This document shows positions 52,286 to 62,600 of a stretch of 64,000 bases of DNA, in pieces. The stretch lies in NCBI RefSeq assembly GCF_014306625.1, contig NZ_JACRYL010000001.1, positions 333,470 to 397,469 on the forward strand. The letters run 5' to 3'. Made by a program: the position numbers and the translations under genes. The DNA is from Pedobacter fastidiosus (lineage in GTDB: Bacteria > Bacteroidota > Bacteroidia > Sphingobacteriales > Sphingobacteriaceae). The notes under the pieces were generated by a model that did no database searches, was not told where the DNA came from, and saw only the letters and a list, made by a program, of their open reading frames with translations. Within the stretch, counting starts at the first letter, position 1; each line of letters starts with the position of its first letter.

Positions 52286-53560
52286 ATGTCCAAAAAAATT
52301 CTAGTCTGGTTTAGAAATGATCTTCGCTTGCACGACAACGAAATGCTTGTGGAAGCAATTGCTAAATCCGATTCAATTTTACCCGTTTACATTCTTGACC
52401 CACGTCTTTTCGGAGAAACGAAATACGATACTTTAAAAACAGGAAATATTCGAGGGCAGTTCATCTTGGAAAGTGTGGCATCGCTGAGAAGTTCTTTAAA
52501 GCAAATTGGTGGTAACTTATTAATTGCAGAAGGGCATCCAGAAGAAATTATTCCACAACTGGTTCAGGAATACGAAATTACAGAAGTTTACCATCATCGT
52601 GAAGTGGCCAGAGAAGAGACCCACGTTTCTACATTGCTCGAAAATGCCTTGTGGAAACTTCGCGTCAATTTAAAACATTTTATTGGTCATACTTTATACA
52701 ATAAGGAGGATTTGCCGTTTCCGATAAAAGATATTCCTGATGCTTTTAATCAATTTAAAAAGAAAATTGAACGCGATTCGATTATCAAGCCCTGCTTTTT
52801 AGCACCTGATCGAATTAACGTAGCCGAAGTTATTGATTGGGGAACTTTATCTACCCTTAATGATTTCAGTCTTGTTCCCCAGCTTAAAGATCAGCGTTCT
52901 GATTTTGAATTTGTGGGTGGGGAAGCCTCTGGAATCGCACATCTGCACAAAGTTATACTGGCCATGCAGCAGGCCGCAACGACTAAAAACCTAATTCTTG
53001 CTTCTAAACTTTCTGCTTGGTTAGCCATGGGTTGTTTATCGCCCAGAAAAGTTTATTGGGAAATTAAAAAAATGGAAACTACGCCAAACACTAAGGCCAT
53101 GTTTAACCATATTTTGTTGGGCTTACTTTGGAGAGATTATTTCCGATTCATGTTTAAAAAATATGGCAATACTTTTTTCAATCCAGATGGATTTGGAAGC
53201 CAAGGACCTGTGGACATTGAGAACGAAAAGGATAATTTTAATAAGTGGAAGAATGCTCAAACTGGCTTTGCGGTAGTGGATGCGGTGATGACCGAGTTAA
53301 ATCAGACCGGATATATTTCTAACATTGCTCGCCAAACCGCTGCCTTATACCTAATAAATAATTTAGAAGTTAGTTGGATTTTTGGTGCTGCTTATTTTGA
53401 AGAGAAGTTAATTGATTATAATCCGGCAAGCAATTGGGGCAATTGGGCAAATATGGCCGGAGTTGGTAACGACCAGAAAACAAAAAGTGTATTTGATTTG
53501 GATAAATATATCAAAAACCTCGATCCGAAAGGGAATTACGCCTTAACCTGGGCTTCTTAA
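52286..53560 (+). CDS. DASH-family cryptochrome/photolyase
   Basis: 424 residues. N-terminal photolyase domain starts ILVWFRNDLRLHDNEML; the YDTLKTGNIRGQFILESV segment is typical for DASH proteins. The C-terminal FAD domain has SAWLAMGCLSPRKVYWEI and SNWGNWANMAGVGND, a DASH hallmark (NWGNW). It likely repairs CPDs in single-stranded DNA and may have a signalling role. With phrB and the epimerase this forms a small light/UV-response neighbourhood, although strands differ. Confidence 0.93.
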   Translation: MSKKILVWFRNDLRLHDNEMLVEAIAKSDSILPVYILDPRLFGETKYDTLKTGNIRGQFILESVASLRSSLKQIGGNLLIAEGHPEEIIPQLVQEYEITEVYHHREVAREETHVSTLLENALWKLRVNLKHFIGHTLYNKEDLPFPIKDIPDAFNQFKKKIERDSIIKPCFLAPDRINVAEVIDWGTLSTLNDFSLVPQLKDQRSDFEFVGGEASGIAHLHKVILAMQQAATTKNLILASKLSAWLAMGCLSPRKVYWEIKKMETTPNTKAMFNHILLGLLWRDYFRFMFKKYGNTFFNPDGFGSQGPVDIENEKDNFNKWKNAQTGFAVVDAVMTELNQTGYISNIARQTAALYLINNLEVSWIFGAAYFEEKLIDYNPASNWGNWANMAGVGNDQKTKSVFDLDKYIKNLDPKGNYALTWAS

Positions 53561-53698
53561 AGAAATTGTTGAGTGGCTAATTGGTGACTTTTTTGTTAAC
53601 GATCAGGCTAAGCTCACTGATTTTGTTAACCCTAAAATCCTACAAATCCAGAGTGATATTTTAATCGAGATTTTTTCCATTTATATAAGGTAAAATTC

Positions 53699-53706
53699 TA
53701 ATTTTG
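53699..53706 (+). promoter_or_regulatory. Candidate -7 box of the sucAB operon
   Basis: TAATTTTG matches TAnnTTTG, 25 bp before the sucA ATG; the -33 position has only a T-rich run, so the match is partial. Confidence 0.45.
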
Positions 53707-53731
53707 TAATGCTTATAGTAAACAGTTAATA

Positions 53732-56527
53732 ATGGGTAGTTTATCTTATCTTAATGGCGCAAACGCCGAATATATAGAGTCTTTATATCAATCTTATCAG
53801 CAAGACCCCGAGTCGGTTGAGTTTGGTTGGCAGAAATTTTTTGAGGGTTTTGATTTTGGAAGAGAATCTGAAGCTCCAACGGTAACTGCAGAAACTCCAG
53901 AACAATTTTTAAAAGAGGTTAGTGTTTTAAACTTGATTGATGGGTATCGTACTCGTGGTCACTTGTTTACACATACCAATCCTGTTCGCGAAAGACGCAA
54001 GCATTTACCAACTTTAGATTTAGCCAACTTTGGTTTATCTGATGCAGATTTGGAAACCGTTTTTAACTCTGGTGTAGAAATTGGTATCGGTGCAGCAAAG
54101 CTGAAAGATATTGTTGCCTTTTTAAAACAAACCTACGCACACTCTATCGGTGCAGAATATAAATTTTTACGTACACCAGAAGTGTTGAACTGGATTCAGC
54201 AGAAAATGGAAAGTGCACGTAATACGCCTAACTTCTCTATCGATGAGAAAAAGCGGATTCTTAGGAAATTAAACGAGGCCGTAAGTTTCGAAAATTTCTT
54301 GGGAACAAAATTTTTAGGACAGAAGCGTTTCTCATTAGAAGGCGCAGAAGCTTTAATCCCGGCATTGGATTCGGTTATCGAAAAAGGTGCTGAATTAGGA
54401 ATTGAGGAATTTGTAATCGGTATGGCGCATCGCGGTCGTTTGAACGTGTTGGCGAACATCATGCAAAAAACTTACAAAGATATTTTTGCCGAATTTGAAG
54501 GTAAAAGCTATAATCCTGATACACCATTTGGTGGTGATGTAAAATATCACTTAGGTTATTCTACCGATGTAACAACTGTTGCAGGTAAAAGCGTTCACTT
54601 AAGTTTATGTCCAAATCCATCGCATTTAGAAACCGTTGATGGTGTGGTTGAAGGCATGAGCCGTTCGAAAATCGATTTCAAATATGGTGGCGATAACTCT
54701 CGTTTAGCGCCGATTTTGATTCATGGTGATGCATCAGTTGCAGGACAAGGTATTGTTTATGAAGTCATTCAGATGGCAGGACTTGAAGGTTATAAAACTG
54801 GTGGAACAATCCACTTAGTGATTAATAACCAAATCGGTTTTACGACCAATTACAAAGATGCCCGTACCAGTACTTACTGTACAGATATTGCAAAGGTAAC
54901 TTTATCACCAGTTTTCCATGTAAATGGTGATGACCCTGAAGCTTTGGTTTATGCAATTAATCTGGCAATGGAATATCGCCAGAAATATAAAAACGATGTT
55001 TTCATTGATATTTTGTGCTACCGTCGTTTCGGGCATAATGAAGCGGATGAGCCTAAATTTACTCAGCCTTTATTATACAAAACAATCGAAAAACACCCTA
55101 ATCCAAGGGAATTATATATCGAGCAATTAACCAAGGAAGGTAAATTGGAAGCTGGATTGGCAAAAGAAATGGAAAAAGATTTCCGTGGAATTTTGCAAGA
55201 GCGCTTAAATGAAGCCAAAGAATATGTAGCTGGAAATACCGAAGTTAAATTTGGTGGTGCTTGGGCAGATTTACGGATGGCAACTCCAAAAGATTTTGAA
55301 ACTTCTCCGGTTACGGCAGTTAAAAAATCTACTTTATTAGAGATTGGTAAACGCATTACTACTTTACCAGCAGATAGAAAGTTTTTCAAAAAAATTGAAA
55401 AATTATTTGGCGAACGCACCAAAATGGTTAACGAAACCAACGTTTTCGATTGGGCAATGGGCGAGCAATTGGCTTACGGTACTTTGTTATCAGAAGGCAA
55501 ACGTGTTCGTTTAAGTGGTCAGGATGTAGAACGAGGAACTTTTTCTCATCGCCATGCGGTATTAACTTTAGAAGATAGCGAGGAAGAATATGTGCCATTG
55601 GCAAACATTTCAGACCAACAAGCGCCGTTTGATATTTACAATTCGCACTTATCAGAATATGGTGTTTTAGGTTTCGAATATGGTTATGCAATGGCCAACC
55701 CGAATGCTTTAACCATTTGGGAAGCACAATTTGGAGATTTCTTTAACGGAGCGCAAATTGTTGTCGACCAATATATTGCGAGTGCTGAAACAAAATGGCA
55801 ACGTGAAAATGGATTGGTCATGTTATTGCCTCACGGTTACGAAGGTCAAGGTCCAGAGCATTCATCGGCACGTATTGAGCGCTTTATGGAGCTTTGTGCA
55901 GATTACAACATGCAAGTTACAAACTGTACAACGCCAGCAAACTTCTTCCATGTTTTACGTCGCCAGTTTAAACGCGATTTCCGTAAGCCTTTAATTGTGT
56001 TTACACCGAAAAGCTTATTGCGTCACCCGGCTTGTGTTTCAAAATTAGAAGAATTTACAGATGGCGGTTTCAAAGAAGTAATTGATGATGTAAATGTAAA
56101 AGTTGCAGATGTAACAAGAGTTGTTTTCTGTAGCGGTAAAATTTACTATGAATTGTTGGAGAAACAGCAGGCAGATAAATTGAAACACGTAGCTATTGTA
56201 CGTGTGGAGCAATTATATCCAACCCCTGTTGACCAAATGGAGGCCATTAAGATAAAATATAAAAACGCAAAAGATATTTTCTGGGTACAGGAAGAGCCAG
56301 AGAACATGGGCGCATGGCCATATTTGTTCCGTAAATTATACAAAACTGCATTGAAAGGTATTGATGTGATTTCGAGAAGAGAAAGTAGCAGTACAGCAAC
56401 AGGTTTTGCAAAACAACATGCTAATCAACAAGCTTATATTTTGGCAAAAGCGTTGGAAGTTCCGGTAACTGAAGAGGTAAAAGAGATTGCTAAAAAAGCA
56501 ACAAAAAAGTTGGTTCAAATAGATTAG
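53732..56527 (+). CDS. sucA: 2-oxoglutarate dehydrogenase E1 component
   Basis: 931 residues, usual length. N-terminal segment LNGANAEYIESLYQSYQQDP is the E1o-specific E2-binding region; the thiamine diphosphate domain has FVIGMAHRGRLNVLAN, HGDASVAGQGIVYE and the GDG-like HVNGDDPEALVYAINLA, ending in NNQIGFTTN; the transketolase pyrimidine domain has RGTFSHRHAV and the C-terminal domain RVEQLYPTP. It decarboxylates 2-oxoglutarate in the TCA cycle and passes succinyl to SucB, encoded 79 bp downstream. Confidence 0.97.
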   Translation: MGSLSYLNGANAEYIESLYQSYQQDPESVEFGWQKFFEGFDFGRESEAPTVTAETPEQFLKEVSVLNLIDGYRTRGHLFTHTNPVRERRKHLPTLDLANFGLSDADLETVFNSGVEIGIGAAKLKDIVAFLKQTYAHSIGAEYKFLRTPEVLNWIQQKMESARNTPNFSIDEKKRILRKLNEAVSFENFLGTKFLGQKRFSLEGAEALIPALDSVIEKGAELGIEEFVIGMAHRGRLNVLANIMQKTYKDIFAEFEGKSYNPDTPFGGDVKYHLGYSTDVTTVAGKSVHLSLCPNPSHLETVDGVVEGMSRSKIDFKYGGDNSRLAPILIHGDASVAGQGIVYEVIQMAGLEGYKTGGTIHLVINNQIGFTTNYKDARTSTYCTDIAKVTLSPVFHVNGDDPEALVYAINLAMEYRQKYKNDVFIDILCYRRFGHNEADEPKFTQPLLYKTIEKHPNPRELYIEQLTKEGKLEAGLAKEMEKDFRGILQERLNEAKEYVAGNTEVKFGGAWADLRMATPKDFETSPVTAVKKSTLLEIGKRITTLPADRKFFKKIEKLFGERTKMVNETNVFDWAMGEQLAYGTLLSEGKRVRLSGQDVERGTFSHRHAVLTLEDSEEEYVPLANISDQQAPFDIYNSHLSEYGVLGFEYGYAMANPNALTIWEAQFGDFFNGAQIVVDQYIASAETKWQRENGLVMLLPHGYEGQGPEHSSARIERFMELCADYNMQVTNCTTPANFFHVLRRQFKRDFRKPLIVFTPKSLLRHPACVSKLEEFTDGGFKEVIDDVNVKVADVTRVVFCSGKIYYELLEKQQADKLKHVAIVRVEQLYPTPVDQMEAIKIKYKNAKDIFWVQEEPENMGAWPYLFRKLYKTALKGIDVISRRESSSTATGFAKQHANQQAYILAKALEVPVTEEVKEIAKKATKKLVQID

Positions 56528-56606
56528 GTACCTCGCATTACACGCAGGTTTGATAATTGTTAATTGAAATTTGATCGTTAAAAGATAATAAGATATATAT
56601 TACATT

Positions 56607-57833
56607 ATGAGTTTAGAGATAAAAGTTCCACCAGTTGGTGAGTCGATAACGGAAGTTGTTTTATCACAATGGTTAAAGAAAGATGGCGATGTTGTTGAAA
56701 TGGATGAGGTTATTGCTGAGTTAGAATCAGACAAAGCTACTTTCGAATTAACTGCAGAACAGGCAGGAACTTTAAGAACCATAGCGGCCGAGGGTGATAC
56801 TCTACCAATTGGCGCAGTAGTTTGTAAAATTGAAGATGGTGGCGCTGCTCCTGCAAAAGCTGATGCGCCTAAAGCTGAAGAAAAAGCAGTTGTTGCTGAA
56901 GATAAAACTTCTGCTCCTGTTGCAGAGAAATCTGGCGATAGTTATGCTACAGGAACTCCATCTCCTGCTGCCGGCAAAATTCTTGCTGAAAAAGGAATAG
57001 ATACCGCTGCCGTAAAAGGCACAGGTGTTGATGGTCGTATTACTAAAGATGATGCTGTAAAAGCGGAAGCTGGTAAAAAACCAGAAGCACCTAAAGCAAG
57101 TGCTCCCGTTGCAACGCCTGCACCAGCAGGAAGCCGTACTGAACGTCGTGAGAAAATGTCTCCTTTGCGCAGAACGGTTGCAAAACGTTTGGTTGCCGTT
57201 AAAAATGAAACCGCAATGTTAACCACTTTTAACGAAGTTAACATGAAACCGATTATGGATTTACGCGGAAAATATAAAGACCAATTCAAAGAAAAATATG
57301 GCGTTGGTTTGGGTTTCATGAGCTTTTTTACTAAAGCTGTAACCGAAGCTTTAAAAGATTTTCCTGCTGTTAACGGCCGTATTGAAGGTGAAGAATTGGT
57401 TTACAATAACTTCGCTGATATTTCTATTGCAGTTTCTGCACCGAAAGGTTTAGTGGTTCCTGTTATTCGCAATGCAGAAAGCATGACTTTAGCTCAAATT
57501 GAAAAGTCTGTTCTGGAGTTGGCTTTAAAAGCTCGCGATAGCAAGTTAACTATCGAAGAAATGACAGGTGGAACATTCACCATTACCAATGGTGGTGTAT
57601 TTGGTTCAATGATGTCGACACCGATTATCAATGCGCCACAATCGGCTATTTTAGGAATGCACAATATTGTTGAGCGTCCTGTTGCTGAAAAAGGTGAGGT
57701 AGTTATTCGTCCGATGATGTATGTTGCTTTATCTTACGACCACAGAATTATTGATGGACGTGAGTCTGTTGGTTTCTTGGTACGCGTTAAACAATTATTA
57801 GAAGACCCAGCTAGATTATTATTGGGCATTTAA
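56607..57833 (+). CDS. sucB: Dihydrolipoyllysine-residue succinyltransferase (E2 of 2-oxoglutarate dehydrogenase)
   Basis: 408 residues. One lipoyl domain (1-77) with the lipoylated K43 in [11 protein letters not shown], an Ala/Pro/Lys-rich linker, the peripheral subunit-binding domain (about 113-150, [19 protein letters not shown]), a second linker, and the catalytic domain with the His motif [15 protein letters not shown] near the C-terminus. Transfers succinyl to CoA in the OGDH complex. Start ATG 56607. E3 is elsewhere in the genome. Followed by a strong terminator. Confidence 0.96.
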   Translation: MSLEIKVPPVGESITEVVLSQWLKKDGDVVEMDEVIAELESDKATFELTAEQAGTLRTIAAEGDTLPIGAVVCKIEDGGAAPAKADAPKAEEKAVVAEDKTSAPVAEKSGDSYATGTPSPAAGKILAEKGIDTAAVKGTGVDGRITKDDAVKAEAGKKPEAPKASAPVATPAPAGSRTERREKMSPLRRTVAKRLVAVKNETAMLTTFNEVNMKPIMDLRGKYKDQFKEKYGVGLGFMSFFTKAVTEALKDFPAVNGRIEGEELVYNNFADISIAVSAPKGLVVPVIRNAESMTLAQIEKSVLELALKARDSKLTIEEMTGGTFTITNGGVFGSMMSTPIINAPQSAILGMHNIVERPVAEKGEVVIRPMMYVALSYDHRIIDGRESVGFLVRVKQLLEDPARLLLGI

Positions 57834-57866
57834 GACCAAATTCGATAAATCGAACTAAAGTATTCA

Positions 57867-57899
57867 AAGCCTCGACCATTCTGGTTGAGGCTTTTTTTT
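57867..57899 (+). terminator. Rho-independent terminator of sucAB
   Basis: AAGCCTCGACCA/TGGTTGAGGCTT stem followed by a T run. Confidence 0.92.
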
Positions 57900-57963
57900 G
57901 CTATAATTTATGACTCATCATTTCTACTAACAAAGCGCATTGAGAAATATTTGTTTAATGGTT

Positions 57964-57995
57964 CAAAGATTTCTCGGCTTCGCTCGAAATGACAG
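57964..57995. repeat. Half copy of a Bacteroidota AGATTTCTCG..CTCGAAATGAC repeat
   Basis: AGATTTCTCGGCTTCGCTCG followed by AAATGACAG matches a widespread intergenic repeat half-site. It lies directly upstream of the DUF2809 gene and may hide its promoter. Confidence 0.5.
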
Positions 57996-58018
57996 TATTT
58001 CATTTGATATATTTGAAG

Positions 58019-58378
58019 ATGAAATTAACGTTCAACTTAAAATTTCTCTTAATCTTTTTGGCAATTCTTATTACCGAAATCTTAATTGCAAAGTACCTAC
58101 ACGACGCCTACATTCGGCCTTTTGGTGGTGATGTTTTAGTAGTGGTTTTGATTTATGCTTTTATAAGAATATTCTTAAAGACGAATAACAAGAAGCTTGC
58201 TTTGGGGGTATTGGTTTTCTCTTTCTTAATTGAAGCTTTACAAGCTGTTCATTATGTAAATTGGTTGGGGTTGCAGGATAACAAATTCTGGAGTATTGTT
58301 CTTGGTACTTATTTTAGTGTTTATGATTTATTGGCTTATTTTGTTGGATACTTAATTTGTTTGCTGTTTAAGGATTGA
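58019..58378 (+). CDS. DUF2809 family small membrane protein
   Basis: 119 residues from the ATG at 58019; in-frame starts upstream fall in a repeat. Four hydrophobic segments and the family's RPFGGDVLVVVLIYAFIR motif after the first helix. The C-terminus is a fourth helix ending LICLLFKD. Function unknown; inner-membrane protein by composition. No partner genes. Confidence 0.8.
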   Translation: MKLTFNLKFLLIFLAILITEILIAKYLHDAYIRPFGGDVLVVVLIYAFIRIFLKTNNKKLALGVLVFSFLIEALQAVHYVNWLGLQDNKFWSIVLGTYFSVYDLLAYFVGYLICLLFKD

Positions 58379-58432
58379 GGATTTTGGCACTTAGCTTATC
58401 CAATTCGTCAGCAATGACGACCGCCTTAAAAA

Positions 58433-58463
58433 TAAAAAAGCCCATCTCAATTAAGAAATGGGC
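58433..58463 (-). terminator. Rho-independent terminator downstream of lspA
   Basis: On the minus strand AGCCCATTTC/GAGATGGGCT is followed by a T run. It lies about 130 bp beyond the lspA stop, the first terminator after the operon. Confidence 0.75.
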
Positions 58464-58560
58464 TTGTAAAACTTTGTCAATTTTCTCTGCTACTGCTTAT
58501 TAAAGTTGACAAAGTTAAACTTAGTATAGATGCGATTAGGATTCTAATCGTAATTTGTAA

Positions 58561-58576
58561 CCCGATAGCTATCGGG
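58561..58576. repeat. Short perfect palindrome CCCGATAGCTATCGGG
   Basis: A 16-bp perfect palindrome about 20 bp past the lspA stop, of a type frequent in Bacteroidota intergenic regions. Part of the 216-bp gap between convergent genes. Confidence 0.6.
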
Positions 58577-58594
58577 TCTATAATCGTAATTCTC

Positions 58595-59197
58595 CTAATC
58601 TTCTACAATCTCACTATTAATATTAACATCATCTTTTACATCTTCCTTAAAGTAATTCTTCTGGAAGATTAGAATTAGGATCACACCAACTGAAATCGCA
58701 GCATCTGCAAGATTAAAAACGGGTCTGAAGAATACAAATTCATCACCACCCCAAATCGGAATCCAGGTAGGGAAGTGTCCCTCAGCAATCGGGAAGTAGA
58801 ACATATCTACCACGCGACCGTGAAACCAGCTTTCGTAACCATAAATCTTTCCGTAAAATACAGAATCAATTATGTTTCCTAATGCGCCAGAAAAAATAAG
58901 TGCAACATTTAAGATTAGCCCACGATGATATTTATTCTTGATTAAATAATGTAAGCCATAACCAATACCCGCAACCGCTGCGATTCGGAATAATGATAAA
59001 GCCAATTTGCCAAACTCACCACCAAATTCCATCCCAAAAGCCATCCCATTATTTTCAGTAAAATGGATAATAAACCATTTGCCAATAATGTTAAACTCCT
59101 GACCAAGATACATGTGAGTTTTAACCCAAGTTTTAACCAGCTGATCGGCTAGTAAAACCAAAAAGATTAGAATTAAAGGTTTTGTATAGCCTTTCAT
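58595..59197 (-). CDS. lspA: Lipoprotein signal peptidase II
   Basis: 200 residues, a little longer than usual because of a polar C-terminal tail. Four TM helices; the catalytic Asp pair is in GNIIDSVFYG and FNLADAAISVGV. N-terminal FLVLLADQLVKTWVK and NNGMAFG are family landmarks. Cleaves prolipoproteins after diacylglyceryl transfer; several lipoproteins occur in this window. Its start overlaps the DksA-like gene stop by one base (translational coupling), and the ileS-dksA-lspA order resembles the common ileS-lspA pairing. Confidence 0.95.
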   Translation of the reverse strand: MKGYTKPLILIFLVLLADQLVKTWVKTHMYLGQEFNIIGKWFIIHFTENNGMAFGMEFGGEFGKLALSLFRIAAVAGIGYGLHYLIKNKYHRGLILNVALIFSGALGNIIDSVFYGKIYGYESWFHGRVVDMFYFPIAEGHFPTWIPIWGGDEFVFFRPVFNLADAAISVGVILILIFQKNYFKEDVKDDVNINSEIVED

Positions 59198-59580
59198 TAA
59201 CTCTGCTTTAATTTAGCTTCCATGCTTAAGGTTGCATGAGGCACTGCACGTAAACGTTCTTTAGGAATTAGTTTGCCAGTTTCGCGACAAACTCCGTAGG
59301 TTTTGTTTTCGATTCGCACTAATGCGTTTTCAAGATTATCAATAAATTTTTTCTGACGAGCAGCTAATTGATTGATTTGCTCTTTTTCCATTGTTGCAGA
59401 ACCGTCTTCTAACGTTTTGTAAGCACCTGAAGTATCTTCTGTTCCGTTTGCATTTGGGTTGCTTAAAGAAGTTGTTAACGAGTTAAGTTCTTCTTTAGAA
59501 CTGCGCAATTTATCTTGAATTAATTCTTTAAATTCTTGTAGTTCACTGTCTGAGTAGCGTGTTTTGTTGCTGTTTTCCAT
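59197..59580 (-). CDS. TraR/DksA-family protein with degenerate zinc finger
   Basis: 127 residues: a helical coiled-coil-like N-terminal two-thirds followed by the TraR/DksA C-terminal motif YGVCRETGKLIPKERLRAVPHAT. Only one of the four zinc Cys is present (C98); the second position is Thr101 and the last pair is absent. This Cys loss is common in Bacteroidota homologues. Possible RNA-polymerase secondary-channel regulator. Between ileS (33 bp gap) and lspA (1-bp overlap). Confidence 0.9.
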   Translation of the reverse strand: MENSNKTRYSDSELQEFKELIQDKLRSSKEELNSLTTSLSNPNANGTEDTSGAYKTLEDGSATMEKEQINQLAARQKKFIDNLENALVRIENKTYGVCRETGKLIPKERLRAVPHATLSMEAKLKQS

Positions 59581-59613
59581 GTTCGTATCTAATTTTCTAA
59601 TTTATGGATTTCT

Positions 59614-62600
59614 TTATATTTTATTTACTGAAATGTTTAATTCAACATCATCTATTATGATTTTGTTTGCGTTATCTATTTCATCCGTTAATTCAAATTC
59701 ATCTGCAAGTATTTCGGCGCAAATGTAAGCTTTGTTTTTAGCAACTGCATTAGCTACTAAGTTATCATTTTGTAACCTAACTTTTATCCTATCGGTTACT
59801 TCAAAGTTTAATTCTTTACGCAAATTTTGGATCCGGTTAACCAATTCACGAGAGATTCCCTCTTGTTTCAATTCATCGGAAATAGTAACATCCAAAGCAA
59901 CAGTTAAACTACCGAGATTGGTTACTTGCCATCCTGGAATATCTTCAGCAAAAACTTCAACATCGCTATTTAAATCGATGGTAAATTCTACATCATTGCT
60001 TCCAGCTACGGTTAAGAAACCCTCGTTTTCTAAGCGTTGAATATCATCTTGATTAGCGTTTTCTAAAGCTTCCTTAATCAAGCTCATATCTTTGCCCACT
60101 TTTTTACCTAGTGATTTAAAATTAGGTTTTAGCTTTTTCTTAACGATTCCATGAGTATCCGTTATAAACTCGATGTGCTTAACGTTTGTTTCACTTAAAA
60201 TGTAATCAGCTACTTTCGATATCTTTTGCTCAAAATCGCCATTCAATGACGGGATTAAGATCTTCTCCAAAGGCTGACGAACATTGATGCTTGATTTTTT
60301 GCGCAATGATAAAACCATTGATGAAATATCCTGAGCATAAACCATCCGTTCGTTCAAATCAGTATCGATTAAGCTTTGGTCGGCCTCGTTCCATAAAGTT
60401 AAGTGAACCGATTGCTCGGCTTTTGGATCGTTAACGGTTAAGTTTCTGTATAACCAATCGGCAAAGAAAGGTGCAACAGGACTCATCAGCTGTGCTAAAG
60501 TTTCCAAACAAGTGTAAAGCGTTTCGTAAGCAGCACGTTTATCATCCGTCATTTCACCTTTCCAAAAACGGCGACGACTTAATCTAATATACCAGTTGCT
60601 TAAATGTTCATCAACAAAAGCTTGAATGGCACGAGTTGCTTTTGTCGGCTCGTAAGTGTTGTAACTTTCATCAACTTCGTTAATTAAGGTTTGCAATAAC
60701 GATAAAATCCAACGGTCTAACTCCGTTCTGTCTTCTACTTTGCTTAAATTATTTTTGTCGATTTCGAATTTATCGATGTTGGCATATAAAGCGAAAAATG
60801 CATAAGTATTATAAAGCGTTCCGAAGAATTTACGGCGAACTTCAGCAATTCCCTCACTATCGAATTTCAAATTATCCCAAGGATTTGCATTCGAAATCAT
60901 GTACCAACGCGTAGCATCAGCGCCATATTCCTTTATCGTTTTGAACGGGTCAGCAGCATTGGCCAAACGTTTAGACATTTTTTGTCCGTTTTTGTCCAAA
61001 ACTAATCCGTTGGATACTACATTTTTATACGCAACTTTATCAAAAACAAGTGTCGAGATGGCATGTAAAGTATAAAACCAACCACGAGTTTGGTCTACAC
61101 CTTCAGCGATAAAATCTGCAGGGAAATCTTCGTTTTTATCAATTGTTTCTTTGTTCTCGAAAGGGTAGTGCCATTGTGCGTAAGGCATTGAGCCCGAATC
61201 AAACCATACATCAATTAAATCGCTCTCGCGACTCATTGGTTTGCCCGATGGTGACACTAAAATAATTTTATCGACAACATTTTTGTGTAAGTCGATAAGA
61301 TCGTAGTTCTCTTCAGACATATTTCCGATTTCGAATCCTTTAAACGGATTTTCTTTCTGGAAACCTGCTTCAATAGATTTTTCAATGGCATTGTAAAGTT
61401 CTTCAACCGAACCGATTAGAACTTCTTCTTTTTTATCTTCAGTTCTCCAAATTGGCAAAGGAATTCCCCAATATCTCGAACGCGATAAATTCCAGTCGTT
61501 GGCATTTTTTAACCAGTTTCCGAAACGGCCCTCACCAGTAGATTTTGGTTTCCAGTTGATGGTTTCATTAAGGTCGAACATTCTGTCCTTAACATCAGTA
61601 ACTTTAATAAACCAAGAATCTAATGGATAATATAAAAGTGGCTCATCAGTTCTCCAACTGTGTGGGTAACTGTGAACGTATTTTTCAACTTTAAAAGCCT
61701 TATTTTCCTCTTTTAATAAGATGGCGATTTCTACATCAACAGATTTCTCTGGTGCTTCGCCCTCATTGTAGTATTCATTTTTAACATATTTGCCAGCAAA
61801 AGGACCAACATGCTTAGTAAATCTACCCTGCAAATCTACAAGCGGAACAAGGATGTCATTATCATCCATTACCAACATTGGCGGGATTTCCGGAACAGCT
61901 TCCTTGGCAACTTTAGCATCATCAGCACCGAATGTTGGTGCAGTGTGCACAATACCAGTACCATCTTCTGTGGTTACAAAATCACCGGAAATTACTCTGA
62001 AAGCATTCTCTGGGTTTGTATAGGGTAATGCGTAAGTTAAAAGTTGTTCATATTTAATTCCTACCAAGTCCGTTCCTTTGCATTCTGCAAGAATTTGGAA
62101 AGGTATTTTCTTATCACCAGTTTTAAAATTAGTGAAATCTTCCTCTTCGTTACTTTCGAAGAAAATTTTACTGAATTGCTTTGCTACAAGGTTTTTAGCC
62201 AAAATTACATTCGAAGGAAGAAATGTATATTGGTTAAAAGTTCTTACTAAAACATAGTCGATTTTCGGGCCTACAGTTAAAGCTGTGTTTGATGGTAAAG
62301 TCCACGGTGTTGTCGTCCAGGCCAGCAAATAAATATCGCCAAATCCCTGCAAAAAAGATGGTAAAGTATCAGCCAATGCTTTAAACTGGGCAACAATTGT
62401 CGTATCGGTAACATCGCGATAAGCACCAGGTTGGTTCACTTCGTGAGAACTTAAACCCGTTCCTGCTTTTGGAGAATAAGGTTGAATGGTGTAACCTTTG
62501 TAGATTAAGCCTTTATCGTAAATTTGTTTTAAAAGCCACCAAACAGATTCCATATATTTAGACTTGTAGGTAATATATGGGTCGTCCATATCAACCCAAT

